Source: Acidimicrobiia bacterium (GTDB lineage: Bacteria > Actinomycetota > Acidimicrobiia > Spongiisociales > UBA5794). Taken from it: DNA of 6,222 bases. This document shows, in pieces, positions 1 to 6,025 of the stretch (position 1 is the first letter of the stretch; each line of letters begins with the position of its first letter). Under the pieces are notes generated by a model. It worked only from the letters and a program-made list of their open reading frames with translations. It had not been told where the DNA came from and made no database searches. Where the stretch lies: NCBI GenBank assembly GCA_013695075.1, contig JACDBE010000072.1, positions 1 to 6,222 of the forward strand, in the 5' to 3' direction. The translations under genes were made by a program, and so were the position numbers.

Positions 1-10
1 GGTGCGCTCC

Positions 11-16
11 TAACCT
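11..16 (+). promoter_or_regulatory. Putative -10 element of a leaderless promoter for the TlpA-like gene
   Basis: TAACCT fits TANNNT and ends exactly 6 nt before the ATG at 23. If transcription starts at the A of that ATG, the hexamer occupies -12 to -7, the normal -10 position. No purine-rich ribosome binding site lies in the 22 visible upstream bases, which agrees with a leaderless mRNA. The -35 region is outside the window. The same geometry precedes the genes at 1543 and 4382. Promoter status is inferred. Confidence 0.4.
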
Positions 17-22
17 CGCCCC

Positions 23-622
23 ATGGGCCGCACCCCTCGGCGGAGACCGTTGCGCCTGCTCCTGTGGATCATGGCCGGACTGGTGGTCGTCGGCGCCGGC
101 GTCTGGTATCAGGTGACGGCGCCGGACGGCAGCGAGGCGGCGGTGCCGCCGCTGCCGGGTGCCCGCAGCCTCCAGGAGCTGGCCGAGGCGGCACCGGACA
201 CCCCGGCCGCTGACGAGCCCGCCCCCGACTTCTCGGTGCGGCTGTTCGGCGGCGGCGCCTTCAGCCTGGCCGACCACCTCGCCGGCGACGGCCGCCCGGT
301 GATCGTCAACCTGTGGGCGTCGTGGTGTGGGCCCTGCCGGGCGGAGATGCCCATCCTGGACGCCTTCGCCGCCGCCCATCCAGAGGTGGTGGTGGTGGGG
401 GTGGCGGTGATGGACGATATCGGCCTGGCGGAGGCATTCGCCGACGAGATCGGAGTGGCATACCCGCTGGGCTACGACGACCGGGAGCAGGTCAGCTTGG
501 GGTACCGGGTCACCGGGCTCCCCGCCACGTTCTGGATCGATCCCGAGGGGCGCATCGCCAAGCGCCTGTTCGGCGTGGTCACCGCCGACAGCCTGGAAGC
601 GGATTTGGCCCTGTTCGAGTAG
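23..622 (+). CDS. TlpA/ResA-family thiol-disulfide oxidoreductase, membrane-anchored thioredoxin-like protein
   Basis: A 199-aa protein with a basic N-terminus (residues 3-11, Arg-rich), one hydrophobic segment (about 12-28), a Pro/Ala-rich linker to about 65, then a thioredoxin fold. The fold shows VNLWASWCGPC with the redox CXXC at Cys102 and Cys105, a PILDAF helix after it, and GLPATF with the expected cis-proline Pro167 before the WIDPEGRI strand. This is the TlpA/ResA/CcmG layout. Members face outside the membrane and reduce protein disulfides, often apocytochrome c haem-binding cysteines. No cytochrome biogenesis gene is in view, so the substrate is unknown. The anchor could alternatively be a signal peptide, but no clear cleavage box or lipobox Cys is seen. 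The start is the first ATG in the frame and sits 6 nt behind a -10-like motif. Length is normal for the family. Confidence 0.93.
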   Translation: MGRTPRRRPLRLLLWIMAGLVVVGAGVWYQVTAPDGSEAAVPPLPGARSLQELAEAAPDTPAADEPAPDFSVRLFGGGAFSLADHLAGDGRPVIVNLWASWCGPCRAEMPILDAFAAAHPEVVVVGVAVMDDIGLAEAFADEIGVAYPLGYDDREQVSLGYRVTGLPATFWIDPEGRIAKRLFGVVTADSLEADLALFE

Positions 623-663
623 TTTCCCGGCCGACTGTGCTATTTCCCCGGGCCGACTTCGCC

Positions 664-684
664 TAGCTGCGCCAGAGCGCGCTA
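664..684. terminator. Candidate bidirectional hairpin between convergent genes
   Basis: TAGC-T-GCGC pairs with GCGC-GCTA around a CAGA tetraloop. Arms are 664-672 and 677-684, with T668 bulged, giving an 8-bp stem. It lies between the stop of the TlpA-like gene and the body of the enoyl-CoA hydratase gene, and its right arm includes the latter's stop codon. There is no U-tract on either side, so intrinsic termination is uncertain; it could instead block 3' exonucleases or be a chance fold in GC-rich DNA. Confidence 0.35.
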
Positions 685-1449
685 CCGGCCGGTCCACTCC
701 GGGGTTCTCTTAGCCATGAAGGCGGCCACCCCCTCGGCGGCGTCCTCGGTCATCGCCACCGCGGTGAGCCCGATGTGCAGGTGGTCGAGGGCGGCATCGA
801 ACGGGGCGCCTTCCACGGCGTAGAACGCCGCCTTGCCCATGGCGATCACCGCCGGGCTGGCAGCGACGATGCCGTCGACCGCTTCGGCGACGGCGGCGTC
901 GAGCTGATCTGCGGGCACGGCGCGCGACACCAACCCCAGGCGCACCGCCTCGGCGGCGTCGAGGCGACGTCCGGTGAGCATCATCTCCAGGGCCACCCGC
1001 GGCGGCATCGCCCGCCCCAGGATGGCCCCGATCATCATCGGCCACAGCCCCACCCCGACCTCGGGGGTCCCGAAGGTGGCGGTGTCGACGGCGATGACGA
1101 TGTCGCACGCCGCGGCCAATCCGAATCCACCGGCGAGGGCGTGCCCGTTCACCCTGGCGATCACCGGTTTCGGGCTGAGGCGAATCTCCCGGAACACGTC
1201 GGCGAGCGCTCCCCGGGCGTCATGGCCCCCGATGGGGTCGTCGACGAAGCCACCGGCCAGGTCGCCACCCGCCGAGAACACCCGATCCCCGGCCCCGGTG
1301 ATCACGATCACCCGTATCCACGCCTCGCCCGACGCTTCCCGGACGGCGTCGAGCAGCCGGGCCATGACCTCGGTCGACAGCGGGTTGCGACGCTCCGGAT
1401 CGTCGATGGTGATGGTCGCCAGCGCCCCGGTGGTCTCGTATCTGAGCAC
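682..1449 (-). CDS. Enoyl-CoA hydratase/isomerase (crotonase) family protein
   Basis: A 255-aa crotonase-fold protein, normal length for the family. Visible signatures: TIDDPERRNPLS (16-25), the CoA/oxyanion segment FSAGGDL (58-64), the NGHALAGGFGLAAACDIVIA block (101-120), and FGTPEVGVGLWP (126-137). By alignment with mitochondrial enoyl-CoA hydratase, the second catalytic glutamate is kept (Glu130 in GTPE), while the position of the first (in GGCE) is Gly110. Such one-Glu members occur among hydratase, isomerase and other crotonase activities, so the exact reaction on acyl-CoA is open. The GTG start at 1449 is chosen because AAGGAG lies 7 nt upstream (1457-1462 on this strand) and homology begins at once (MLRYETTGALATITID). 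The frame stays open upstream to 1911, but that part is antisense to the DUF5317 gene and is not crotonase-like. Probably monocistronic; soluble and cytoplasmic. Confidence 0.93.
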   Translation of the reverse strand: MLRYETTGALATITIDDPERRNPLSTEVMARLLDAVREASGEAWIRVIVITGAGDRVFSAGGDLAGGFVDDPIGGHDARGALADVFREIRLSPKPVIARVNGHALAGGFGLAAACDIVIAVDTATFGTPEVGVGLWPMMIGAILGRAMPPRVALEMMLTGRRLDAAEAVRLGLVSRAVPADQLDAAVAEAVDGIVAASPAVIAMGKAAFYAVEGAPFDAALDHLHIGLTAVAMTEDAAEGVAAFMAKRTPEWTGR

Positions 1450-1456
1450 GCCACGA

Positions 1457-1462
1457 CTCCTT
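1457..1462 (-). promoter_or_regulatory. Ribosome binding site of the enoyl-CoA hydratase gene
   Basis: AAGGAG on the minus strand, 7 nt before GTG at 1449. It decides the GTG start against the much longer open frame upstream. It contrasts with the plus-strand genes of the window, which show no Shine-Dalgarno sequence. Confidence 0.8.
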
Positions 1463-1492
1463 GCCGCCGCCGGGTGACGATGCCGCGCGGCG

Positions 1493-1498
1493 AGGATA
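1493..1498 (-). promoter_or_regulatory. Putative -10 element for the enoyl-CoA hydratase gene
   Basis: TATCCT on the minus strand matches TANNNT. It would start transcription near 1486 and give a leader of about 37 nt that includes the AAGGAG ribosome binding site. No convincing -35 is seen at 17 nt spacing; that position falls inside the inverted repeat at 1509-1525. Confidence 0.35.
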
Positions 1499-1508
1499 CC
1501 GGCACCCC

Positions 1509-1525
1509 GGGGGCGATTTGCCCCC
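1509..1525. repeat. Perfect inverted repeat GGGGGC-N5-GCCCCC in the divergent intergenic region
   Basis: GGGGGC (1509-1514), loop GATTT, GCCCCC (1520-1525). It sits between two outward-facing -10-like hexamers (TATCCT on minus at 1493-1498, TATCGT on plus at 1531-1536) and so covers the -35 zone of both predicted promoters. This placement suits an operator shared by the enoyl-CoA hydratase and DUF5317 genes. No regulator is encoded nearby. G/C homopolymer arms can arise by chance in GC-rich DNA. Confidence 0.35.
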
Positions 1526-1530
1526 CTCAC

Positions 1531-1536
1531 TATCGT
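1531..1536 (+). promoter_or_regulatory. Putative -10 element of a leaderless promoter for the DUF5317 gene
   Basis: TATCGT fits TANNNT and ends 6 nt before ATG at 1543, so transcription would start at the start codon itself. There is no Shine-Dalgarno sequence between 1526 and 1542. No clear -35 is visible. Confidence 0.45.
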
Positions 1537-1542
1537 CGGGCC

Positions 1543-2103
1543 ATGACCTGGCTGCTCGTCATCCTGGGCGTGGCCGCCCTGGTGGGTCGGCTGCGCGGCG
1601 GTCGCCTCAAGAACCTCGCCGGCACCCACGCCCGGGCATGGTGGCTGCTGGTCATCGGTCTGGCGATGCAGACCGTGGCCACCTACCTGACCCCCGACCG
1701 CCGCACGCTGGCCGTCGGGTTGCTGCTGGGCTCGTACCTGCCGATCCTGCTGATGGTGGGGATCAATCGCAACGAAACCGGTATGTGGATCGCCGGCATC
1801 GGCATCATGATGAACTTCATCGTGATCTCGCTCAACGGGGGGATGCCGGTGCTGCCCGCCGCCGTCGAGATCGCCGGCGGCAGCGCCACCGCCGAGATCG
1901 CCGGCAAGCACGTGCTGCTCGACGCCGACACGGTGGTCCCGTTCCTGGGCGACATCATCCCCCTTCCCGGCAGCGTCATCTCACTTGGTGACGTGTTCCT
2001 CGCCATCGGGCTCGGCGTGTTCGTCGAGGAGCGGACCCGGCGCCATCCCCGGTTGTTCAGCCGGCAGGCGCGCAGTGTGTCCGGCTCCGCCGCCCCGCGC
2101 TAG
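1543..2103 (+). CDS. DUF5317 family multi-pass membrane protein
   Basis: A 186-aa protein with about five hydrophobic segments (near residues 1-17, 31-49, 57-74, 78-99 and 144-162). Recognisable family features are the opening WLLVILGVAALVGRLRGGRL, the LNGGMPV motif (97-103) after the fourth helix, a non-membrane loop at about 104-140, then GSVISLGDVFLAIG (143-156) leading into the last helix. I assign it to DUF5317 from this pattern; its function is unknown. The loop carries a short duplication, EIAGGSATA-EIAGKH, matching two 12-nt direct repeats (1867-1878 and 1894-1905). The ATG at 1543 is chosen because the first helix begins immediately and a -10-like hexamer precedes it; the open frame before it is antisense to the enoyl-CoA hydratase gene. 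Its last 123 nt overlap the 3' end of the convergent HD-GYP-like gene. Confidence 0.85.
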   Translation: MTWLLVILGVAALVGRLRGGRLKNLAGTHARAWWLLVIGLAMQTVATYLTPDRRTLAVGLLLGSYLPILLMVGINRNETGMWIAGIGIMMNFIVISLNGGMPVLPAAVEIAGGSATAEIAGKHVLLDADTVVPFLGDIIPLPGSVISLGDVFLAIGLGVFVEERTRRHPRLFSRQARSVSGSAAPR

Positions 2104-2817
2104 AGCGGCGCCTCCGGAGCTAGGGCGGACGACTCCGAAGATGTCCCCGACGGCGGTGAGGGCGGCATCGGCGGTGGGGGGGGCGTTGCTCGCCACCGCT
2201 GCCAAGGCCTGGTCGGCGGGCAGACCCTGGGCGCACCTGGCCTCGTCAAAGGCCGTGGCCACCTGGACCACCGACCGTACCGAAGCCAGGTGGTCGTCGA
2301 CGGTGCCAGGATCTCCCGGGGCGACGACTTCCGCCGCCGCCGCCAGGCCAGGCGCCCGGCGCAGTATGGCGGCTGACCACTGGTCGGCCACCTGCTGGTC
2401 AAATCCGGGCCGTCCTCCGGCATGCCGGCCGACCCCGACCCGCCCCACCTGCCGGGTGCGTGCGGCGTGGCCGACGGTCTCCAGCGACGCACCCTCCACA
2501 CCGATGCGGCGCCCGATGGCGGTGGCGATAAGGAAGGACCGCTCGGCGTGTCCCGGTTGGGAGGCTCCGGTCGCCTCGGCCAGCCGTCCCAGGGTGGCGG
2601 CGATCTCGTCGGTCATGCGGCGGCACGTGCGCAGCCGCTCCATGGCCAGCAACCCGCACCCGTAAGCGAGCACAGCGGCACCGGCCGCCCACCACCCTGG
2701 CCACAGCAACACGAACCCGGCCACCACCGCAGGAAGCCAGACCAGTAGTCCGTGGTCACCGCCCCGGGCCGACCCCGCCACCGGGGGGATCCAGCGGATG
2801 GCGCTGCGGTCAACCAA
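1981..2817 (-). CDS. Membrane-anchored degenerate HD-GYP-like protein (probable pseudoenzyme)
   Basis: A 278-aa protein with two membrane helices (about 23-40 and 42-58), a linker, and a soluble domain at about 76-230. From Gly89 the domain aligns without gaps for 44 residues with the HD-GYP protein encoded just upstream (GHxER through xRH), but HD becomes Arg122-Gln123 and the lysine Arg126. Later ligand positions also appear lost: His to Gln146, His-His to Ala166-Pro167, and the distal Asp to Thr188; only His90 remains. Cyclic-dinucleotide hydrolysis is therefore unlikely; a binding or scaffolding role is inferred. The TTG start at 2817 overlaps the upstream stop by 8 nt and has GAAGGGG 6 nt before it, so translation is probably coupled. 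Residues after about 230 are low-complexity and antisense to the DUF5317 gene. A frameshift before a stop at 2100-2102 would give a shorter natural end, so the C-terminus is uncertain. Confidence 0.75.
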   Translation of the reverse strand: MVDRSAIRWIPPVAGSARGGDHGLLVWLPAVVAGFVLLWPGWWAAGAAVLAYGCGLLAMERLRTCRRMTDEIAATLGRLAEATGASQPGHAERSFLIATAIGRRIGVEGASLETVGHAARTRQVGRVGVGRHAGGRPGFDQQVADQWSAAILRRAPGLAAAAEVVAPGDPGTVDDHLASVRSVVQVATAFDEARCAQGLPADQALAAVASNAPPTADAALTAVGDIFGVVRPSSGGAALARGGGAGHTARLPAEQPGMAPGPLLDEHAEPDGEEHVTK

Positions 2818-4204
2818 GACGCACCCCTTCGACGGCCAGCCGCCTGGCCTCGGCATCGGACCCGACCCCGAAGGCATCACCGGGTGGGTGACGCTCGCTG
2901 AGCAGCTCGATCAGGGCGGCGACCACCTCCGGGTCGAACTGTGTTCCTGAGCAGCGGCGCAGCTCGTCGAAGGCGTATGCCTGGCGCAATGCCCGGCGGT
3001 AGGGGCGGTGGGTGGTCATGGCGTCGTAGGCGTCGGCCACCGCCAGGATCCTGGCTTCGATCGACAGCGGCCCCGGTGTGGCCTGATCCCGGTATGCCGT
3101 CCCATCGAAATGGTTGTGGTGCTCGAGGACGATGGGGGTCACCGGCCGGAGGAACCCGATGCCGCCGAGGAGATCGCCGGCCGCGGTGGCATGTTCCTGG
3201 ACCCGGTGGTACTCGTCGGCGGTGAGCCGGCCCCGCTTGCGCAGCAGGTGTCGGTCGACCACCACCTTGCCGAAGTCGTGCAGCAGCGCCGCCGTCTCCA
3301 GCCGGTGCCGGGCCGCAGCCGACAGACCGAGTGCTCTCCCCAAGTCCACCGCAAGGGCTGCCACCCGCTCACAGTGACCACGGGTGTACAGGTCCTTGGC
3401 CTCGACGGTCAACAACAGGCTGTCGATGGTCGCCCGCTGCGCTGCCGCCACCGCAAACCGGAGGTGGTCGGCGGTGGCCACCACCGTCAGGGCGGCGGCC
3501 GCCACCATTGCACCCGGCAACCCGGCACCAACCACGATGCTCCCCAGGGCGGTGGCGGTGGCGCCCAACAGCACCATCTCCGCCAGCTCCCGCCCGGCGG
3601 GGGTGTGCGTTGTCGAACTTTGCAGCAAGTGGCGTCCCGTGGTGCGGGGCAGAACCCAACGTTGCAGATGGACCACGGCTCCGCCAGCCACCCCGGCCAC
3701 GATCACCATCCAGCCGTTGTCGCCGCCACCACCGAGGACAAGGATGGCGGCACCGGCGGTGACGGCGGGCACGTGGGCCAGGAACCCGCCGGACACGGCG
3801 TACGGCTCGCCGAAACGCACCCAGTGGCCGGTACCGGCGATGAGAGCGGCCACCGTGACGCCCAGAACGACCCCGGTGGCATCCAGCAGCGGCACCATCG
3901 CCACCAGGGCTGGCCAGCCGGCCCCCCCAAACGGGCGGCCCTTGGCGGCGACCACCGCCTCGATCGCCACGTACAGCGCCGCCAGCCACAACCAGCCGAG
4001 CAGCGGCGCCGGCGTTGCCTGCACCACGAAAACACCGGCGGCACCCACCAGGGTCAACAGACCCAGCGGAACCCGCGCGATGTCCCGAGGATCGTCCTCG
4101 ACGGCAAGCAGCGGGCGGGGGAACGGCGCCGGTGAAGTCGCCCCGGCACGCCGCGACGGACCGGGCACCGGGTTGTCGATGGTCTGCATCTCGAGCATCT
4201 CCAT
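2810..4204 (-). CDS. Multi-pass membrane HD-GYP domain phosphodiesterase
   Basis: A 464-aa protein. After a short cytosolic N-terminus come about seven hydrophobic segments (about 45-245), resembling a membrane sensor module, then an HD-GYP domain (about 260-436). Visible: TVEAKDLYTRGHCERVA (His277), LLHDFGKVVVD (His309, Asp310, Lys313), QEH (His338), LEHHNHFDG (His362, His363), ILAVADAYDAMTTHRPYR (Asp391) and GTQFDPEVV. All expected metal ligands are present, so hydrolysis of cyclic di-GMP or a related cyclic dinucleotide is likely. The signature loop is altered: HHExxDGxGYP reads HHNHFDGTAYR, so GYP is AYR. No PAS, GAF or receiver domain is seen. The first gene of a two-gene operon with the degenerate homologue. 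The start is uncertain: ATG at 4204, 4198 or 4189; the last has GGAG 9 nt upstream (4199-4202). The longer open frame upstream runs antisense to the GGT gene and is not credible. Confidence 0.9.
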   Translation of the reverse strand: MEMLEMQTIDNPVPGPSRRAGATSPAPFPRPLLAVEDDPRDIARVPLGLLTLVGAAGVFVVQATPAPLLGWLWLAALYVAIEAVVAAKGRPFGGAGWPALVAMVPLLDATGVVLGVTVAALIAGTGHWVRFGEPYAVSGGFLAHVPAVTAGAAILVLGGGGDNGWMVIVAGVAGGAVVHLQRWVLPRTTGRHLLQSSTTHTPAGRELAEMVLLGATATALGSIVVGAGLPGAMVAAAALTVVATADHLRFAVAAAQRATIDSLLLTVEAKDLYTRGHCERVAALAVDLGRALGLSAAARHRLETAALLHDFGKVVVDRHLLRKRGRLTADEYHRVQEHATAAGDLLGGIGFLRPVTPIVLEHHNHFDGTAYRDQATPGPLSIEARILAVADAYDAMTTHRPYRRALRQAYAFDELRRCSGTQFDPEVVAALIELLSERHPPGDAFGVGSDAEARRLAVEGVRLG

Positions 4205-4320
4205 GGGCGGCCGACACGACGCAAGGTCAACGCAGTCCGCCCGCCCCGTCGCCGTGGGAGTTGGTCTCACCACTGCGCTCCACCCGGGGCCGATCTCTCC
4301 AAGGAGCGATCGCACCGGCC

Positions 4321-4348
4321 AACCTAACCGGGCACCCGCCCGCCGCCA
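4321..4348 (-). promoter_or_regulatory. Possible promoter for the HD-GYP operon
   Basis: On the minus strand TTGGCG (4343-4348) and TAGGTT (4321-4326) are 16 nt apart, a plausible -35/-10 pair. It would give an untranslated leader of roughly 110 nt in the 177-bp gap between the divergent HD-GYP and GGT genes. Matches are short and the call is weak. I see no riboswitch fold or other structured element in the rest of this gap. Confidence 0.22.
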
Positions 4349-4369
4349 AGCACCGCCCCACCGCCGTGG

Positions 4370-4375
4370 CATCAT
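4370..4375 (+). promoter_or_regulatory. Putative -10 element of a leaderless promoter for the GGT gene
   Basis: CATCAT ends 6 nt before ATG at 4382. It lacks the first T of TANNNT but keeps the A and the final T, at -11 and -7 if the start codon is +1. No Shine-Dalgarno sequence precedes the ATG. Weaker than the hexamers before the genes at 23 and 1543 but at the identical distance. Confidence 0.3.
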
Positions 4376-4381
4376 CGGGAC

Positions 4382-5962
4382 ATGGCCTGGCTTCCTCCGC
4401 ACACCGGAGCCACCTGCGATGCCGCCATCGTCGATCCGGGGCGGGGGGTGGTGGTGTCTCCGCATTACCTGGCGGGGTGGGCCGGGATCCAGACGTTGAG
4501 GGCCGGAGGCAACGCCGTCGACGCCGCCGTCGCCGCCAACGCCGTACTCGGGGTGGTGCTCCCCGACACGTGCGGGCCTGGCGGTGACCTCTTCGCCCTG
4601 GTCCACCGGCCCGGCGATCCCCGGCCGGGGGCGCTCAATGCCTCGGGGCGGGCCGGGTCGGGCGCCGACGGGGAGCGGCTGCGCCGATCCGGCCACACCA
4701 CCATTCCTATCCACGGGGTCGAGGGGATCACCGTCCCCGGGTGTGTCGACGGCTGGGAGGTGCTGCTCGCCGGATACGGATCGATGCCGCTTGGCGAAGT
4801 GCTGGCCCCGGCGATCGCGGTGGCCGCCGCAGGGTTCGAGGTCTCCGCCGAGCTGGCCCGGTCGCTGGGACGATCGGCCGGGCTCATCGCCACCCAACCG
4901 TCCGCCACCGCCCTGTACCCCGACGGCCGGCCACCCCTGCCGGGGACGATGGTGCGCCGGCCCGACCTGGCGGAGACGCTGGCGGCGGTCGCCGCCGGAG
5001 GCCGTACCGCCTTCTACGGCGGTGCCGCTGGCGAGGGGATGGTTGCCGCCACCGGCGGGCTCATCACCGCTGACGACCTGGCGGTGGTGCAGGCCGACTG
5101 GGTGGAACCGCTCGGGCTGGGGCTTTATGGGCTGGAGGCCTGGACCGTGCCCCCCAATAGCCGCGGGTACCTAACGCTGGCCGCCACCTGGATGGCGGAG
5201 CGTCTGGGCTCGGCACCCGGTTCGCCCCAGCGCCACCATCACCTGATCGAGGCGTACCAGGCGGCCGCCGGTGACGCCGCCGAACTCGTCGCCGACCCGG
5301 CCACCGCCCCGCGGGCCGCAGCCGACCTGGTCGATCCGGAGCGGCTGGCCGACCTGCTCGCCACCATCGGCCCGGATGCGGCTCCCCGGCCCGCACCGGC
5401 ACCGGCCACAGGGGGCACCGCGTACCTGTGCTGTCGTGACGGATCGGGGATCGGGGTGTCGCTTATCCAATCCAACTTCCACGGCATCGGCTCGGGTCTG
5501 TCCGCCGGGGACACCGGGGTCTTCCTCCACAACCGCGGAGCCGGTTTCAATCTCGTTCCCGGTCATCCCAACGAGCTGACCCCGGGTCGGCGTCCGGCGC
5601 ATACCCTGTCGCCGACCTTGTGGACCGATGCCGGCGGGCTGCGGCTGCTGCTGGGCACCCGCGGCGGCCACTACCAGCCCCAGCTGCTGGTGCAGATGAT
5701 CGACTGCCTGCTGGGCGCCGGGCTGGCCCCTGCCGAGGCGATGCGTCGCCCCCGGTGGGTGGTCGAGGACGGCACGGTGCAGGTGGAATCCCGCATGCCC
5801 GCCGAGGTCGTTGCCGGGCTGCGGGCCAGAGGGCACCCGGTGGCCCAGGTGGGAGCGTGGGAGGAGGGCTGGGGCCCGGTCGCCGTGGTCGCCGAGTCCG
5901 CAGGCACGGTGTCCGCTGCCGCCGATCCCCGGGTGTCGACGGCGTCCGTCGCCGTCGCCTGA
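4382..5962 (+). CDS. Gamma-glutamyltransferase family protein (cytosolic, YwrD-like)
   Basis: A 526-aa member of the gamma-glutamyltransferase Ntn-hydrolase family, made as one chain that cleaves itself before a catalytic threonine. N-terminal half: VVVSPHYLAGWAGIQTLRAGGNAVDAAVAANAVLGV, CGPGGDLFALV (64-74), LNASGRAG (85-92; Arg90 probably binds the substrate carboxylate) and the GVEGITVPGCVDGW block (112-125). The new N-terminus after processing should be Thr346 in GGTAYL, followed by GVSLIQSNFHGIGSGL (358-373), GHPNELTPGRRPAHTLSP (394-411) and the glycine loop GTRGGHYQPQ (425-434). SLIQSNFHG and the absence of a signal peptide resemble the cytosolic YwrD-like group rather than secreted GGT. 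It likely hydrolyses or transfers gamma-glutamyl groups, for example from glutathione; some relatives act on other amides such as cephalosporin side chains. ATG 4382 is close to the first family motif, so the start is credible. Stands alone, divergent from the HD-GYP operon. Confidence 0.93.
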   Translation: MAWLPPHTGATCDAAIVDPGRGVVVSPHYLAGWAGIQTLRAGGNAVDAAVAANAVLGVVLPDTCGPGGDLFALVHRPGDPRPGALNASGRAGSGADGERLRRSGHTTIPIHGVEGITVPGCVDGWEVLLAGYGSMPLGEVLAPAIAVAAAGFEVSAELARSLGRSAGLIATQPSATALYPDGRPPLPGTMVRRPDLAETLAAVAAGGRTAFYGGAAGEGMVAATGGLITADDLAVVQADWVEPLGLGLYGLEAWTVPPNSRGYLTLAATWMAERLGSAPGSPQRHHHLIEAYQAAAGDAAELVADPATAPRAAADLVDPERLADLLATIGPDAAPRPAPAPATGGTAYLCCRDGSGIGVSLIQSNFHGIGSGLSAGDTGVFLHNRGAGFNLVPGHPNELTPGRRPAHTLSPTLWTDAGGLRLLLGTRGGHYQPQLLVQMIDCLLGAGLAPAEAMRRPRWVVEDGTVQVESRMPAEVVAGLRARGHPVAQVGAWEEGWGPVAVVAESAGTVSAAADPRVSTASVAVA

Positions 5963-6025
5963 CTCCGCTCCCTACCTCGAGATCGGCCGGTCACTGAGGC
6001 CGCGCTGCAGGCGCCAACGGGTGCT

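Noticed and set aside
1450..1911. N-terminal extension of the enoyl-CoA hydratase frame upstream of GTG 1449
   Set aside because: The extension is antisense to the DUF5317 gene, rich in Gly, His and Gln, and shows no crotonase features. A strong AAGGAG marks GTG 1449 as the start.
2176..2183. Run of eight G as a frameshift inside the degenerate HD-GYP gene
   Set aside because: The alignment to the upstream HD-GYP domain keeps the same register on both sides of the run (to residue about 228), so the frame appears correct there.
1985..2665. 226-codon plus-strand open frame opposite the degenerate HD-GYP gene
   Set aside because: Its translation is Ser/Pro/Ala/Arg-rich with no domain, while the opposite strand aligns residue by residue with an HD-GYP domain.
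4225..4230. TTGACC on the minus strand as a -35 for the HD-GYP operon
   Set aside because: A good -35 match, but at 16-18 nt spacing there is no TANNNT; the -10 position falls on the start codon region CCCATG.
4306..4313. GCGATCGC octamer as a repeated regulatory site
   Set aside because: It occurs in two gaps (4306-4313, 6031-6038) but also inside the GGT coding region (4811-4818), so it is not specific to regulatory DNA on this evidence.
4205..4897. N-terminal extension of the HD-GYP frame to an ATG at 4897
   Set aside because: It runs antisense to the GGT gene, has no membrane segments or domain features, and is the mirror of GC-rich codon bias.
5171..5836. 221-codon minus-strand open frame inside the GGT gene
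   Set aside because: It is a shadow of the GGT reading frame; GGT motifs are continuous across it, including Thr346 and the glycine loop.
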